The notes under the pieces: model-generated
Told to the model about the DNA's origin: nothing
The model's database searches: none
Seen by the model: the letters and a program-made list of their open reading frames with translations, nothing else
NCBI GenBank assembly: GCA_004335635.1
Contig: QAXH01001016.1
Location: 319-53,796, forward strand
Direction of reading: 5' to 3'
Source of the DNA: Chloromonas sp. AAM2
Lineage: Eukaryota > Chlorophyta > Chlorophyceae > Chlamydomonadales > Chlamydomonadaceae
DNA: 53,478 bases
In this document: positions 24,701 to 37,900 of the stretch, piece after piece
Layout: each line of letters opens with the position of its first letter
Position numbering within the stretch: the stretch's first letter is position 1
Position numbers and translations under genes: made by a program

Positions 24701-27700
24701 GCTGGGTGATCTTGTCAGCAATGCAGGCGACAAGGACATGGCTCTTGTCATGTACCAGCAATGCAATGCCAGCGGCAAGATCATCGGGACGCTGGCTGAG
24801 AAGGGAGATTTCAACGCGCTGGTAGCATACACAGGACAGACAGGGCAGAAGCTTGACTATCTGTACCTGCTGCAGTCACTGATGATGAACAATCCACAGG
24901 TTGGTTGAAGGCTTCTCTTGCAGCTGAGATCAACACAAGGCCATACACTTCAGCTGGAGGCAGCCCATGCCATGTCAGCTACCAGTAGTTCTAGTTGATA
25001 GCGTTGGTCAGCTACAAATCGCACATTGCATGTGGCTATGAGGTTATTGCCATATTGCTTGTTGAATCAGTGGTCGATCTGCTGCTGTCCTGCCACAGGG
25101 TGCAGTGGCGCTGGCCAAGATGGTGGTCAAGCAGACGCCCCCTCCACTGGACGTCAACGCAGTGGCAGACCTGTTCTTGCAGCGCAACATGATCAGGGAG
25201 GCCACAGCTTTCCTGTTGGATGCACTTGCTGCGGACAAGCCGGAGCAGGCAGCGTTGCAGACAAAGCTGCTGGAGATCAACCTCATCACAAACCCACAGG
25301 TGACCATGCAGGCATGACTGCCTGCAATCAACTAGCGGACTGATCTACTGATTCTAGCCGGACAGCGCTATCACAGAGCGACAGCGGGTACAGGCACATA
25401 CACACAGCAGCCATGCATGTTCAGACTGACATGGGCATGCAATGCAATGCAGCTACAGCAGTAATTGCCATTGGGGACTCTTTGTTGGAGCCTAGTGCAT
25501 GCCAACAGCCTGCATTGCCTGTTACCCAAGTGCTCACCACAAATGCTCAAGGATACGATACTGCAGGCTAAGTGGTGACATTCATAATCCAGCATGTAGT
25601 TTCACACACCTTGGCCTTGCTCCTCTCGTCTGCAGGTTGCCGATGCCATCCTTGCCAACGGCACACTGACACACTACGACAAGCCCCGTGTGGCTCAGCT
25701 GTGCGAGAAGGCAGGCCTCTACATGCGTGCACTGCAGCACTACACCGACCTGCCGGATATCAAGCGCTGCATCATCAACACACATGCGCTTGATGTACAG
25801 GTGGGAGACTCAGCATGCTAACTCTTCTGCCTGTCAAGCATGGCAAGGGCAGGTAATCCAGGCAAGACGGCGGCTGATCTGTAGCCTAGAACCTGATTGT
25901 TTGCCTGCATATGCGCCATTTTTCAACCTTTTTGCACATGCTTGAAACGGCCAAAAGTATGGGCTGTACGTAAGGATGCATCACTCCACCAATGCTTGGT
26001 GCTTGGCAGGCTCTGACCGAGTACTTTGGCACGCTGAGTAAGGAGTGGGCGCTGGAGTGTCTCAAGGAGCTGCTGGTGTCCAACCAGCAACAGAATCTGC
26101 AGCTGGTGAGAGCACAACGCATTGACCAAGAGCATGGCAGCCAGTTGCATGATGAGGACAGAGCTGCAGTGGCCCTGATGCAGTTTAAAGGCCACGTCTG
26201 GCTGGCATGAGGCTCACACATGCAAGGGCACAGAGAACTACAACCACAATCACACTGCAGTCACAACTTGAGCAATGGTCAGTGCGCATACAGAAGTTCC
26301 AGAGGCCAGTCGGGCGTGTCTTGACGGTCATACAGAGAAGTGCAAGTTCAGTTTCAGCAAGGGTTTGGGAAGCACAGGCAGAAATGCCAGGACGCTCGGC
26401 ATCCAAGCACGGGCACACTCGCAGGCACCAGCCGTCCAAGCCACCTGGTCAGGCTCGTGCACGGGCAATGCTGGCCGATTGAGAACGTTATGGTGTTGAC
26501 ATTTTGCAGGTGGTGAACATCGCTAAGGAGTACACAGAGCAGCTGAGCAGCCCTAAGGTCATTGAGCTGCTGGAGAGCCAGAACTCCTACCATGGCCTGT
26601 ACTTCTACCTGGGCGCACGTATCGCCTTCTCAGAGGTCCGTGAACAGGTCACGTTTTGGTTGTCAGATGAGTTTAGTATGGGTTGTATTGAAGGCTTGCA
26701 GTGCATCCCATGCCATGCGTCTTAATAGTGCGAGCGCATTCATGCTGAGCCAACGTTAGAATTGATCGCCTCACTGGGCATGTTGGCTGCACTGCACAGG
26801 ACCCTGAGGAGCATTACAAGTACATTGAGGCAGCGGCACGCACCGGACAGATCAAGGAGGTTGAGCGGGTTACACGTGAGAGCAATGTGTACCCACCCGA
26901 GAAGGTCAGGGCCTTCTTGATGGAGGCCAAGCTGCCGGATGCAAGGCCACTCATCAACGTCTGCGACAGGTGCGGTCGCTGACAAGCTCGCCAGCCGTAC
27001 ACCCAAGGAGTGGCAGACGCTGTTGCATATGTTCAGCTGGCCATGGTTCAGCTGGCCATGGTTGCAGTGATGTTTAGCAGCCAGCGCAATCAACATGCTC
27101 TCACATGCCGTGTAAGACGTTGATGTGCTTCCTTGTAGGTTCGACATGGTTGAGGAGCTAACTCAGTACCTGTACAACAACAACATGCTCCGGTACATTG
27201 AGGGCTATGTCCAGAAAGTCAGCCCGGGCAAGGCACCCATGGTGCGTGGGGTCATGTACGGAATGTATTCTCAGCAGAGCCTCTCCCTGTGTTGCTGCCT
27301 TGCTGACCAGCTACTGAAGGCTCGGCTGACTGCTGAGTCCAGTCACTGGTGTGAACAGTAAACTAGACGAGTCAGGGATTCTAGTTCACAAATTGATTTG
27401 GCAGTGCAACCACCAGCCCTACATCTAGGGTCTTGTGCTGTTTTCATGGATGTTCGTAGGTTGTCGGTGCTTTGCTGGATGCTGAGGCTCCAGAGGAGTT
27501 CATCAACAACCTCATCCTGTCTGTCCGATCCCTTCTTCCAGTGGACAAGCTTGTGGAGGTGAGGATCTCGTGAAGGATGGCATCTGATACCTGCAGTATC
27601 CTAGAGAGTCTCTGAGTGACGTGCAAGCAAGCCATGTGTCAACTGGTTGGCAAGGAGGTGTGACCCATGTGTTTGCACTTTGGTATGTAGACCGTTGAGA

Positions 27701-30700
27701 CCCGCCACCGCCTCAAGCTCTTGACCCCCTTCCTGGAGCACCTGATTGGCGAGGGATCAACTGACCCCCACGTGCACAACGCATTGGGCAAGGTCATCAT
27801 CGACACCAACAACAACCCTGAGCACTTCCTGACCACGAACCCCTACTATGACTCATTGGTTGTGGGCAAGTGAGTTGAGCTACTTCTCGGCATGACATGC
27901 TGCAGACAGCTTTTTCACTTGATCTGCATATCCTTGTGTTCCACCTGCAAATGGTGCAAGCACTGCTGTGCATGTGTGAAGTCTACAGTACAGTGATGGC
28001 TGGCATGCCCATTGCACGCAATGGCACATGACACACACAAGTGAAGATGTTACCAGATGTGGCCCGCCTTGTTCACGCTTCCAGGTATGCCGAGAAGCGT
28101 GACCCCAACCTGGCATGCGTGGCGTACAAGCGTGGCGCATGCGATGATGCACTCATGGAGTGCACATCCAAGAACTCTATGTTCAAGCTGCAGGTGAAGA
28201 GATGTTGACAAGCACGAGATGCAATCTGCACAGCACAGCACGACTGGCAGTTGCTGCTAATGTCCATCGGTCATGGCACTCAGCCGAGCATGCATGCCAT
28301 ACTGAGAACCTGCCATCACTTTTGCTCAAGCCTGATGCCTTTGTCATTGCTGCAGGCACGCTACATCGTTGAGCGCAGCGACGGGGCATTGTGGTTGAAG
28401 GTGCTGAGCGAGGCAAACCCTGATCGCAAGTCGCTCATTGAGCAGGTGCGGTGCAAAACATGCAAAGGGAAGGGTGCTGGCACACTTGGGCTGTGAGAGT
28501 TCGTGGTTGCTTTAAGTCAGCTCAAACTGCCCGCTGTGGTTTGTCGGAAGGTGTCGTCTGCCACTTGGTTAGCTCAGCTGGCTGTGGACTGTGTACATGT
28601 GCTGCAGGTTGTGTCCACAGCTCTGCCTGAGAGCCGCAACCCTGAGCAGGTGTCAGTAGCTGTCAAGGCGTTCATGGCCCAGGAGCTGCACAGCGAGCTG
28701 ATTGATCTACTAGAGAAGATCGTGCTGCAGAACTCTGCATTCTCCAACAACGCCAACCTGCAGAACCTTCTTATCCTTACAGCCATCAGGGTGAGGGCAC
28801 AGGGGGCTGCACAGCACAAACGGCAGGGTAACCCACCTTGATTCCGGACTTGCTGTACATTGTGAGGGCTCCACTTAAGTTGTGAAGAGGGATTGGGTGA
28901 TCAACAAGCATGATGCTGAAATAAGCCATAAGCGAAGCAGTCATTGCCAGCCCTGCCATCATTTTAGTTTGGACACTCTTGTCCGTGGCTTTTGTGCTGC
29001 ATTGCGAACTGCATTTGTGTTTCTTGACAATGCAGGCTGCTCCACCCAAGGTCAAGGACTATGTCAACCGCCTTGACAATTTTGACGGACCTGCTGTTGC
29101 AGAGAAGGTTCGTGGTGTCTTGTTGAGCACAGTCTGACTTGCTTTTGTTCCTGTTCCAGATTGTCTGTTGCTTCAGCTCTACTGATTGGCTTGCCACAGC
29201 TCAAAAAGCCCGGTTTTTATGAGTCGTGTTCAGCCCATACCATCGCTGTATGATACCTTGGTGTTTGTCCGCAGGCCATTGAGTACAACCTGGCTGAGGA
29301 GGCGTTTGACATCTACAAGAAGTTCAACAAGAAAGTGGAAGCCATCAAGGTCCTGTTGGAGCATGTGCCAGAAGATGGCCTGCAGCGTGCCTTTGATTAC
29401 GCAGCCAAGGTATGCGAAGGTTGTGCATGCTCGCCCTTGGCTGGGTGTGTGGCAGCAGGCACAAAAAACCATGTTGTAAACAGTCAGTCAGTGGTTACTG
29501 CTTTGGCCAGTACCTTGTCACTGCCAGCAATCTTTCACCATCCTGCTACTGCTATCTCCCCAATTGAATTCTTTTGGCTTTTCCCTTGTGTAGGTGGATG
29601 AGGCGCCGGTGTACTCCGAGCTTGGACATGCCCAGCTGAAGGCTGGCATGGTGGCAGCCTCCATTACCAGCTACCTGAAGGCAGGGGATTCATCTAACTA
29701 CCTCCAGGTGTGTAATTCCAGCAACATGGCAGGCAGGTACAGCTGTTGTGGCAGGTTCTGGCGCGATGTCAGGCGCAAGGTCTGGCATGATTCAACTGAA
29801 TTGAACAGGAAGATGTTTAGATAGTGGTTATCATGGATCAGCCAAGCTCAGGTGGCAACTAGCAGCTGCTGCCTCTTGTAACTTGCCCCAACACGCTGTG
29901 GTTGGTGTTGCAGGTTGTTGAGAAGGCTAAGGGTGCTGAAGTGTACGAGGACCTGGTCAAGTTCCTGCTCATGGTGCGCAAGAAGCAGAAGGACGCCAAG
30001 GTGGACACAGAGCTTGTCTACGCATACGCCAAGACAAACCAGATGGCACAGCTGGAGGAGTTCATTGGGGGAACACACCAGGCCAACCTGCAGGCATGCG
30101 GCGACAGGTAACGTTCGACATCACAGCTGAGATTTGTGTGCCCCAGATATTATGTAGACATAACTCATAAGCTCAGGCTGACTACTGCTAAAGTTCTGTT
30201 GTTGCCCCGCCATTTTGCCTTGCAATACGCGAGTTTTGAATTGCAGGCTGTTCCAATCATCCACTGGCTGAAGCAATGCTGATCACGCCTGTTTGTGCTT
30301 GTGCGTTGCACAGGCTGTACGAGGAGGGCATGTACGAGGCAGCTCGTCTGCTGTTTGCCCACATTCCCAACTATGGTCGCCTGGCCTCTGCTCTCGTCAA
30401 GCTCGGGAGGTTCCAGCAGGCAAGTTGATTGTATACAGTGCATGGGAAGCCTCATGAGCACGTAAATTGCTTGGTTAAGAGTGTCTGGGAGCAGCATGCG
30501 TCATGCGAGCATTGTCTAGCAACAATGTGAGAAGCAACGGCAGTAGTCATGCAAGGATGCTGCTCGTTTTGCAAGCCTTGGCCTAAGTCTGCCTGTTCTG
30601 GATCCTGTGCAGGCTGTTGACGCAGCACGCAAGGCCAACAGTCCCAAGTGCTGGAAGGAGGTGCTGTTTGCATGTGTTGACGCCAAGGAGTTCAGGCTGG

Positions 30701-33494
30701 CACAGCTTGCCGGTCTGAGCATCATCATCAACGCAGACGACCTGGACGAGGTGAGCTGCAGGAAAGAACATATGCCAGAATGTGCAGCTGCACACGGACA
30801 GGAGGTGGCATGACTTCGCCCCTGGTAAAAAGCTTGCCCCAGGCGTGCTAGTCAGCAGTGTCCAACAGGTGCATTCAGTTTCAGCAACTAGTTCAGGCCA
30901 GCTGAGAAACCAGCTCAGGCAGAGGAGGCACGTTGTGATGAATGTGGCTGCTTGGCTATGTTTGCAGGTGTCCGAGTACTACCAGCGTCGTGGGCATTTT
31001 GACGAGCTGCTGTCGCTGCTGGAGAACGGCATTGGCTTGGAACGTGCCCACATGGGCATCTTCACAGAGCTGGTGAGGGACAGTTCAGCAGCAGAGCCAC
31101 GATTGGCTTTGAAGTGAACATGGTTTCCAAAGCAGTCATTGACTAAGCTAAGCTAAGCTACTGACGCTTGTGCACCGAAATGCCTGCAACCAGGAGTGTG
31201 GTGAGCCACTGCAGAAGGCTGAGTATCCTGTTTGATTTGCTTGTGTTGTGCAGGGTGCTCTGTATGCGCGCTACAAGCCTGAGAAGTTGTTGGAGCACCT
31301 AAAGCTATTCTCCACACGCATCAACATTCCACGCCTCATTCGGTGAGCGGGTTCAGGATTGTTAACTGCAAGTTGTTGTCTCAGTTAGCTGGCAGTCCAT
31401 GTGCTTGTTTCTTTGTGTACACTTGCATTTAGGGGTGGACGCCAACTCGCACAAGTCAGCCTCCATTGACAGAAGGCACGGAGTTCATCATAAGCATTCA
31501 GCCATGCTGCACTCAACTTCAAATGTGTCACAGTCAAGTGAAATCCACACAGTGGTTCCAAGCTCATCATGTGTGACATTCCCTGTGCTTTTGCAGTGTG
31601 TGTGACGAGCAGCAACACTGGAAGGAGTTGACATACCTATACATCACATATGACGAGTATGACAACGCTGCCGCAACCATGATGGCACACTCGCCCGATG
31701 CATGGGAGCACGTGCAGTTCAAGGATGTTACGGTCAAGGTGTCAGCATCAGAGGTGAGCAGGCCAGCTTATCGACAGATACGTCTGGCATGGCACTGCCT
31801 TGGCAAAACGCTGGCAGCGTATTAAGTATGCATGCTTGGACAACATTCTGTACTTGGAGGACTTGGGATGCTTACTGTTTGAGAAGAGAGAGATGTAGCT
31901 TGCACAACAAAACAACACAGTGCAGCACAGTGTTTTGTTGCACCAGAAATCCCTGGCTGTAACCAGTACAATGCATGTGCGTTGATGATTCAGGTGCACT
32001 ACCGAGCTCTATCCTTTTACTTGGATGAACACCCTGACTTGCTTGTGGATCTGTTGGGCGTGCTTACACCACGCCTGGACCACGCACGAGTGGTGGACCA
32101 ATTCCGCAGGGCCAACCAATTGCCGTTGATCAAGGACTACCTCGTCAGCGTGCAGAAATCCAACATCGCAGCGGTAAGATGAGCAAGGAGCTGTAGAAAG
32201 CTCAACCCTAAACAGCCCTGCAGCAAATGGTTGCCAGCTGTTGTATTCCATGTTCAGTGTCCGCTACCACATTGTTAACCTATGTCACAACCCGCACTTG
32301 CAGGTGAACGAGGCATTGAACGGATTGCTGGTAGAGGAGGAAGACTTTGACGGCCTGCGGCATTCCATCACACAATTTGACAGCTTTGATCACCCAGGCC
32401 TGGCGGCCAAGCTTGAGAAGCATGAGCTGCTGGAATTCCGACGCATTGCTGCTACCATCTACAAAAAGAACAACAAGTGCGTGCCAGCGCCACTCACTCA
32501 CATGCAATCTGTTGCCTATCATGGGCTAACGGTTAAGAGTGGGTTCAGAAAATGCTCTCATGCTGTTAACATGCCAATCGTCGGTCGCTGGCAATGAACC
32601 CCACTCGCTTCTCCACTGTCGCATCTGTATTTCTTCCAGTGACTTGTGCTGGCTTGTGCTGGCCACTATACCAGGGCCCGTTACTTATCAGGCATATGCC
32701 GCCTCCACTGACGCATGTTTTGTCACATCAAGCTGCAGGTGGCGCAAGGCTGTTGAGTTGGCCAAGGCTGACCGGCTTTTCAAGGATGCAATGGAGACGA
32801 CGGCATCCAGTGGAGAGCATGACCTGGCCGAAGAGCTGCTGGCATACTTCATTGAAAACAAGGAGAGCGAATGCTTTGCCGCCTGCCTCTACACATGCTA
32901 CGATTTGCTGCGGCCGGACGTTGTGCTTGAGCTGGCCTGGAAGAACAAGCTGGTTGACTTCGCATTCCCATACATGATCCAGGTAAGGATGCATGCAAAA
33001 TGTTTACGCTCTGCTCCATAGAGACTAACGCTGAGGATGGGTATCTGCACCAGAAACCGATACATATCGTCGTGTATAGCTTTGAGACAATTGCACACAT
33101 GCAGCCAGCATGTTCACACCTTGCTAAGGCCCAGTTGCCCAGTCTAAGCAAACACAGATGTTCGAGTACATTTCGCTTGTTCAACAGCGACACCGAGGAA
33201 CCAGTGCTGACATGCTGCGTCCATGCCTTGCAGTTTGTCAAGGAGTACACCGGAAAGGTGGACATGCTCATGTCAGAGCGCAAGGAGCAGGCTCAGAACC
33301 AGGAGGCAGTCGTCAAGGAGCAGCAAATGCAGGAAGCACAGCGCAACGCATACCAGTCACTCATGCCTTTGGCGCTGCCAGCGCCTGGCACTGACAGCTC
33401 TTACTACAACCAGCCGCAGGCACAACAATTCCAGCAGCCATACCAGCCAGCTGGCTTTGGTGGTGCACCAGGATTTGCAGGCAACGGGTATTGA
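21779..33494 (+). CDS. CHC: Clathrin heavy chain, complete, 33 exons
   Basis: Forms the three-legged coat scaffold of endocytic and trans-Golgi vesicles. Exons: 21779-21820, 21910-22290, 22374-22507, 22609-22705, 23004-23112, 23210-23447, 23767-23974, 24238-24380, 24626-24899, 25099-25299, 25636-25800, 26010-26105, 26510-26635, 26800-26969, 27139-27241, 27460-27558, 27691-27869, 28085-28193, 28356-28445, 28608-28790, 29036-29107, 29275-29409, 29594-29707, 29914-30107, 30314-30419, 30613-30750, 30968-31072, 31254-31342, 31597-31753, 31994-32173, 32304-32476, 32739-32982, 33234-33494. Phases all agree: 1704 residues, the family's length. Plant-like throughout: the N-terminal propeller has LPSVGI, NPIRR and FWKWIS; the leg repeats include LLDALA, VADAIL and VCDRFD; the C-terminus ends in a Gln/Pro/Tyr-rich tail after [10 protein letters not shown], as in plants. 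Introns after exons 6 and 25 use GC donors. The ATG follows directly the divergent promoter region. Confidence 0.98.
22903..22937 (+). repeat. 18-base direct duplication in clathrin intron 4
   Basis: ACTGTAATTGCGGGCCAA occurs twice in tandem, in non-coding sequence between exons 4 and 5. Confidence 0.8.
23448..23766 (+). other. GC-AG intron 6 of clathrin heavy chain
   Basis: Exon 6 ends AACAG and the intron starts GCACGT. Only this join restores N-R-R-G-Q-V, conserved in the plant protein, with the next exon (acceptor TGTTCAG). Confidence 0.85.
24503..24568 (+). repeat. 22-base minisatellite, three copies, in clathrin intron 8
   Basis: CAATGACATGCTCACATGGCTG is repeated three times head to tail with one variant base in the first copy. 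It lies between exons 8 and 9 and is not coding. Confidence 0.9.
30420..30612 (+). other. GC-AG intron 25 of clathrin heavy chain
   Basis: Exon 25 ends TTCCAGCAG and the intron starts GCAAGT. The join gives F-Q-Q-A-V-D-A-A-R, matching the conserved plant sequence. Nothing but the second donor base departs from consensus. Confidence 0.9.
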
Positions 33495-33903
33495 AACACC
33501 AATTCTGGGACAAGTTGGTAAAATTTGCAAGTGCGTACGTGGACAGCCTTCAGAACCACGTGCTTGGCTTGGACGGTTGTACCCAGGGCACTCTTGCCTG
33601 AAATTGTTGGGATTAACCATGTGTTTGATCGCTAGGCCATCTTGCCAAGGCATCCTCGGTCGTGCATCTGAACAATGTGATGCAGTTGATGCAACAGGTG
33701 ATGCAGTTGTCTTTCTTGCTGTGCATCTGTCAAGAGCAGCGAGTTCGGAGCCTTTCTTTGCTGTGTGCGACATTCCCTTTTGATCCCTTCTCCGTTTGCA
33801 AGTTGCTGAACCTGCTGACAGTGGTTGACAGAGGTTGACAGTGACGAATATAACGTTGACGAACACCCGGATGCCAAGCCACCTGCGTGAAAACTTCCGC
33901 CTA

Positions 33904-33908
33904 TGTAA
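33904..33908 (+). terminator. TGTAA polyadenylation signal of clathrin heavy chain
   Basis: The only TGTAA after the stop codon at 33494 before the convergent neighbour; it implies a 3' UTR of about 410 bases. The stretch 33495-33903 shows no coding signal. Confidence 0.6.
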
Positions 33909-33995
33909 CAGATCTATGCCTGAGCAAAGCATATCCTGGCTATGAGCAGAGCCTGGCTGAGGAAGCATATCCTAGCCCGAGATGATGGAGAAGCC

Positions 33996-34000
33996 TTACA
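33996..34000 (-). terminator. TGTAA polyadenylation signal of the 34123-34717 gene
   Basis: TTACA on the plus strand, about 120 bases past the minus-strand stop. It lies 90 bases from the clathrin signal, so the two convergent genes end back to back. Confidence 0.55.
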
Positions 34001-34122
34001 GTGTTTGTCATCAAAATGTACAGATTAGTCCTGCTTGCATCATTCAGGTACAAACTCTAATGGCCTACAGAATCAGTCATCTTGAGTTGCCAGTCCAAAG
34101 TTATAGAGCCATTCAGGTCCCG

Positions 34123-34717
34123 TCACAAAGTTTTTTTCCTTCGCCAACGCGCTTTGAGTGGTTTTGACTTGCCATTGCTCGAGCATGAAGCAGAACTAAC
34201 TGCAGTTCCCTCGCTGCTCCCTTCTGCGCCAACCTCCCCGCTTGATTCAGCCGACAGCCCTGAGTTGCTGGTGTTGTTCATCACGGGAATTGCGCTTGCG
34301 GCGAACCCTTGACTGAAGGCGGGCGCAGAAAACGAAAACGCCGCCGCTGCCGGGCGCGCTGATGCAAACGCGGACATGCTCTGAGGCCGGATGGCTGCGG
34401 AAAAGCCCGATGTGCTCGCAATGGACGATCTCAACGCTGCAAACCACAGGGTACAGCATGCATGCGCATGACATGCCTGGTGATGAACATGCCACGATGT
34501 TTCTAGATCCACTGCCGCAAACTTGAGGCTGGACTTGATGTCTGAGCCTGTTGACTGCGCCCACCCTCGGGTGCGCCATCAAGTGAGTGCATGCGAGCCC
34601 TACAAAAGTCGCAGCGTCCTCACCTTTGGCAGCACTTGAAGGAGCAGAGTATCCACTGCTTGCTTGCCTTGCTGCCGTCCGGGCGCACTGCTGTGCAAAT
34701 CTCGCGAAGGTTGACAT
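34123..34717 (-). CDS. Small Ser/Ala-rich protein, probable organelle-targeted
   Basis: Exon 1 is 34624-34717 and exon 2 is 34123-34436, joined in phase 1 (AAAG|GTGAGG, acceptor GGTTTGCAG); the total is 135 residues and the phases close exactly. The N-terminus (MSTFARFAQQCARTAARQAS) has Arg and hydroxylated residues and no acidic ones, typical of a mitochondrial or plastid presequence. The body is Ala/Ser/Phe-rich, then Ser/Glu/Gly-rich, and the C-terminus is strongly basic (KSKPLKARWRRKKTL), which could bind rRNA. A small organelle ribosomal protein is possible, but no family motif was recognised. It is divergent from seryl-tRNA synthetase, with 250 bases between the start codons. Confidence 0.6.
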
Positions 34718-34967
34718 TACGATCTTCCGGCTGCACCCTCTCGACCGAACCTATGTAAGAGTGCTGCCTGGGTCAAATGTAAACTTGTGCACTCAAAAGA
34801 CTGTCTTGCTGACTGTAAAGAGCTAAAGAGGTCCTGCGAATCCGAGGGCCACGACCCCTGAAAAAGCGGTTGCCCCATGTGGCCACATGCGGATTCACTG
34901 CATCCTTGCCCGGCCCGCTGGCAATCAGAGTTTTGCTTCCCACTCAGTTGAACAAGGCAATGCAAGA
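34718..34967. promoter_or_regulatory. Short divergent promoter region
   Basis: 250 bases between the start codons of the small Ser/Ala-rich gene (-) and seryl-tRNA synthetase (+). Both 5' UTRs and both promoters must fit here. No specific motif was identified. Confidence 0.5.
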
Positions 34968-37900
34968 ATGCTAGACATCAACTTATTTCGAGCTGGTGAG
35001 CTCAATCATCTGCTACACTGCCAGCAACATTCCACTACCCAGAGTAAATGTGTTCGCTGCCCCCTGTGTTGATGTGCAGCCAAGGGCTTCAATACTGATG
35101 TGGTTCGTGATTCTCAACGCAAGCGGTTCGCGGACCCAAGCGTGGTTGACAGGGTCATGCAGCTGGATCACCAATGGCGCCAAGGTGGCCTGCCAGATGC
35201 CTGCCATGCAAGTTTGCATGATTCACACCAGACACTGTGTGCCAGCCTTATTGCTGCGCCTTGGTGCATGCAGCCAAAAGTGAACAGGAACAGTTGAGCC
35301 GGCAATTCAACCAACTCAACAAGGATATTGCTACCAGTCGGAAGGTGAGGGGTAAAGCCCAACATTTTTTTGGTTTTGGAACTGGATTGAATCTGAGTGT
35401 CCGATTCATCTACTTTCTTGGCATTGTTTCCCCAGCCCAAACAGTACAAGCCTACAAACCTACAACCTACAAGCAATAAGCTGCACAACATGGCACGTGA
35501 TGCAGGCTGGACGGGACACTGCACAACTTCAGGAACAGTCAAAAGCCATGAAGGGACACCTATTGCAGGTGATTGTGGGCTGGTACCCGCATGCCAGAGC
35601 CATTTGCGTTGTTCCTTCCGCGGCTGTGGGGTGTCGTTTGGCAATTAGGTTACTCAAAGTCATTCATAGCTGTTCCTGTGGAGCTCTCTTATCTTTCTGA
35701 AGCATGTGGTGCTTGCACAGTAAGTACACGATCATTGGAAGTGACACGTCATTGCTGGCACACATGACCCTCATAGATGCGACACTCTAGGAACAGAAAG
35801 CACAAAGTGCAAAAGGGGCAAAAGGCATAAATAAGCAAATGTCTGACAGCTGCTGGGTTCAGCAATACATGCTGCCGTGGTTCCGCTCTGCTTGGTGCAT
35901 GAAACCAGCCTTGCTGCAAGCATGTGTGGCTGTCAATCCATGTAGGCCAAGGACAGTGAGCAGCGTCTGGCGCAGCAGCGGGACAGTGTGCTGGCTGGCA
36001 TTGGCAACCTTGTGGACGAGAGTGTGCCTGTGAGCCGGGATGAGGTGAGGCCAGGTGGGTGTGCTGCTGCGTCACCGGACTAGTCACACAGTCCACACAC
36101 GGTGTATTTGAAGGAAGTTGGAGGGCGACCATCGGATGGGTAAGGCGTCAGTAGGCAATTTTTCGGGCGACACATTCCTCATGCACATTATGCGTATTGA
36201 CTCGGATGCATAGAGCCAACGCCTCACGCGATGTGTGGTGGTGACAGTGAACTGCTTATATTGCTGTGCCAGTCTCAGCACTGTGTTTTGGTACTGGCAA
36301 AAGGTTGAGGCTGGCAGTCTGCCATGCTCTTGCCCGGTGCAGGCTGACAATGAGGTTATCCTTCAGAGTCACACACAGCGCCGAGGACTGACCCAGGAGG
36401 TAGGGACTGGCAGCCATCACGCTGACCTTGGCAGGAATAGAAATCTCAGTTTGCATTTAGAACCAACCTAGGGCCACATGCACATCCGTTTCTTGATTCC
36501 TTGGGTCTCAGCGCTTCAGACTGGAGGGTCAACTTTGGTGTCAGCAGACTCTGTTCGAAATAAAAGCTTGCATGTGCGTGCATGCGTGTGTATCCTGTAT
36601 GTTGTTCAGGATCAGTCCGCTCTGTTGAGCCACCCTGAGTTGGTGCGGCGCCTGGGACTGGCGGAGCTTGAGGCGGGCCAGGCGGCGGCTGGGGGCAGGG
36701 GGTACTTCCTGATGGGGGACGGAGTCATGCTCAACCAGGCACGCCATGCACATTCTGCAATGTCTAGCCTCCAGGCTAGTCGTGATGGCGTTGCTTAAAG
36801 GCAGGGCGACGGCTTCCTGTGTATTGAGCACTTGCAGCAGCCTTGTCGGCCCAGCCAGCCGTTCAGCACATGCACACAGCACCAGCTTATGTGTTGCTGC
36901 GCACATGCATCTGAACTTTTCAAGTTCGTTTGAGCACTCTGCTTTTTGTTCGCGGCGGCTCTGGTTGGTACTCTGAATATCAAGTGGGCCGGGGCGGAGG
37001 TTCAATGTGCCGACACCACTGCACACTGCTGAGTAGCGCAATCAAGTCCGATTACTTGAGGTCTGCTGCTCCTTGTCATTGGTGCACTGCTGCGCAGGCC
37101 CTGGTTGCCTACGGCCTTCACTTCCTGCGGTCTCGGGGCTGGACCCCTGTGCAGACGCCCTACTGGCTCACAGGCCCCACCATGGCCAGATGCGCTCAAC
37201 TGGCACAGTTCGATGAGGAACTGTACCGGTGAGGGGGTGGCAAGCGGGAGCGGCCACAGGCTGAACCCCACGGGTACCACATGATGTTTCATCAAGGTGT
37301 CCGCTTCAAGATCAGCTCATATCATGCCTAGTCTTACCGGTCTGGCAAGTTAGAGCGATCACGGGCTCCGCCCACAGGGGCCGTGTGATGTATTCACTGG
37401 ACCCCAAGCTTCAAGATCATGATGTCACAGCGTTTGCAAGCCTTACAAGCCTATTATCAGGCCTGAGCAGGTATGCCTGAAGCCACATGTTGATGGTTGG
37501 AAGCCTCACAGATCCTCTGCCTGTCCCCACACCTGTGCCAGGGTGACGGAGAATGACGAGCGCCTGGCACGCCTACAGACAACGCCCACCAGCCAACAGA
37601 CAACCGCCGCTGGGCAACAGACAACTGATGCCCAACTGACACCCGAACCTAGCACCTCTGGCCGTGATACCGGGCAGCCAAGAGGCAACCATGACAAGAC
37701 CACTGACACGGGTGTGGATCAACTGTCTGTTGCAGCCATGCACACAATGTCAAAATCCACTGTTTGTGTCGCTTTTGTGTTCAATTGCAAACTATGACCG
37801 TTTTTGTTTTACCATCCACAGTGTGATTGTGTAGGGCAGTTGCCATTGACTGCGCGATGCAGGTGCCTCCTTGGATCATCTTGCGGCCAAGTACTTGATT

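Noticed and set aside
31597..31753. Alternative clathrin donor after GTCAAG (near 31738)
   Set aside because: Using the later donor (TCAGAG|GTGAGC) keeps the conserved length up to HYRALSFYL; the earlier one would delete five residues.
33495..33968. Open frames on both strands after the clathrin stop codon
   Set aside because: No similarity or splice structure; the stretch behaves as 3' UTR ending at the TGTAA signal.
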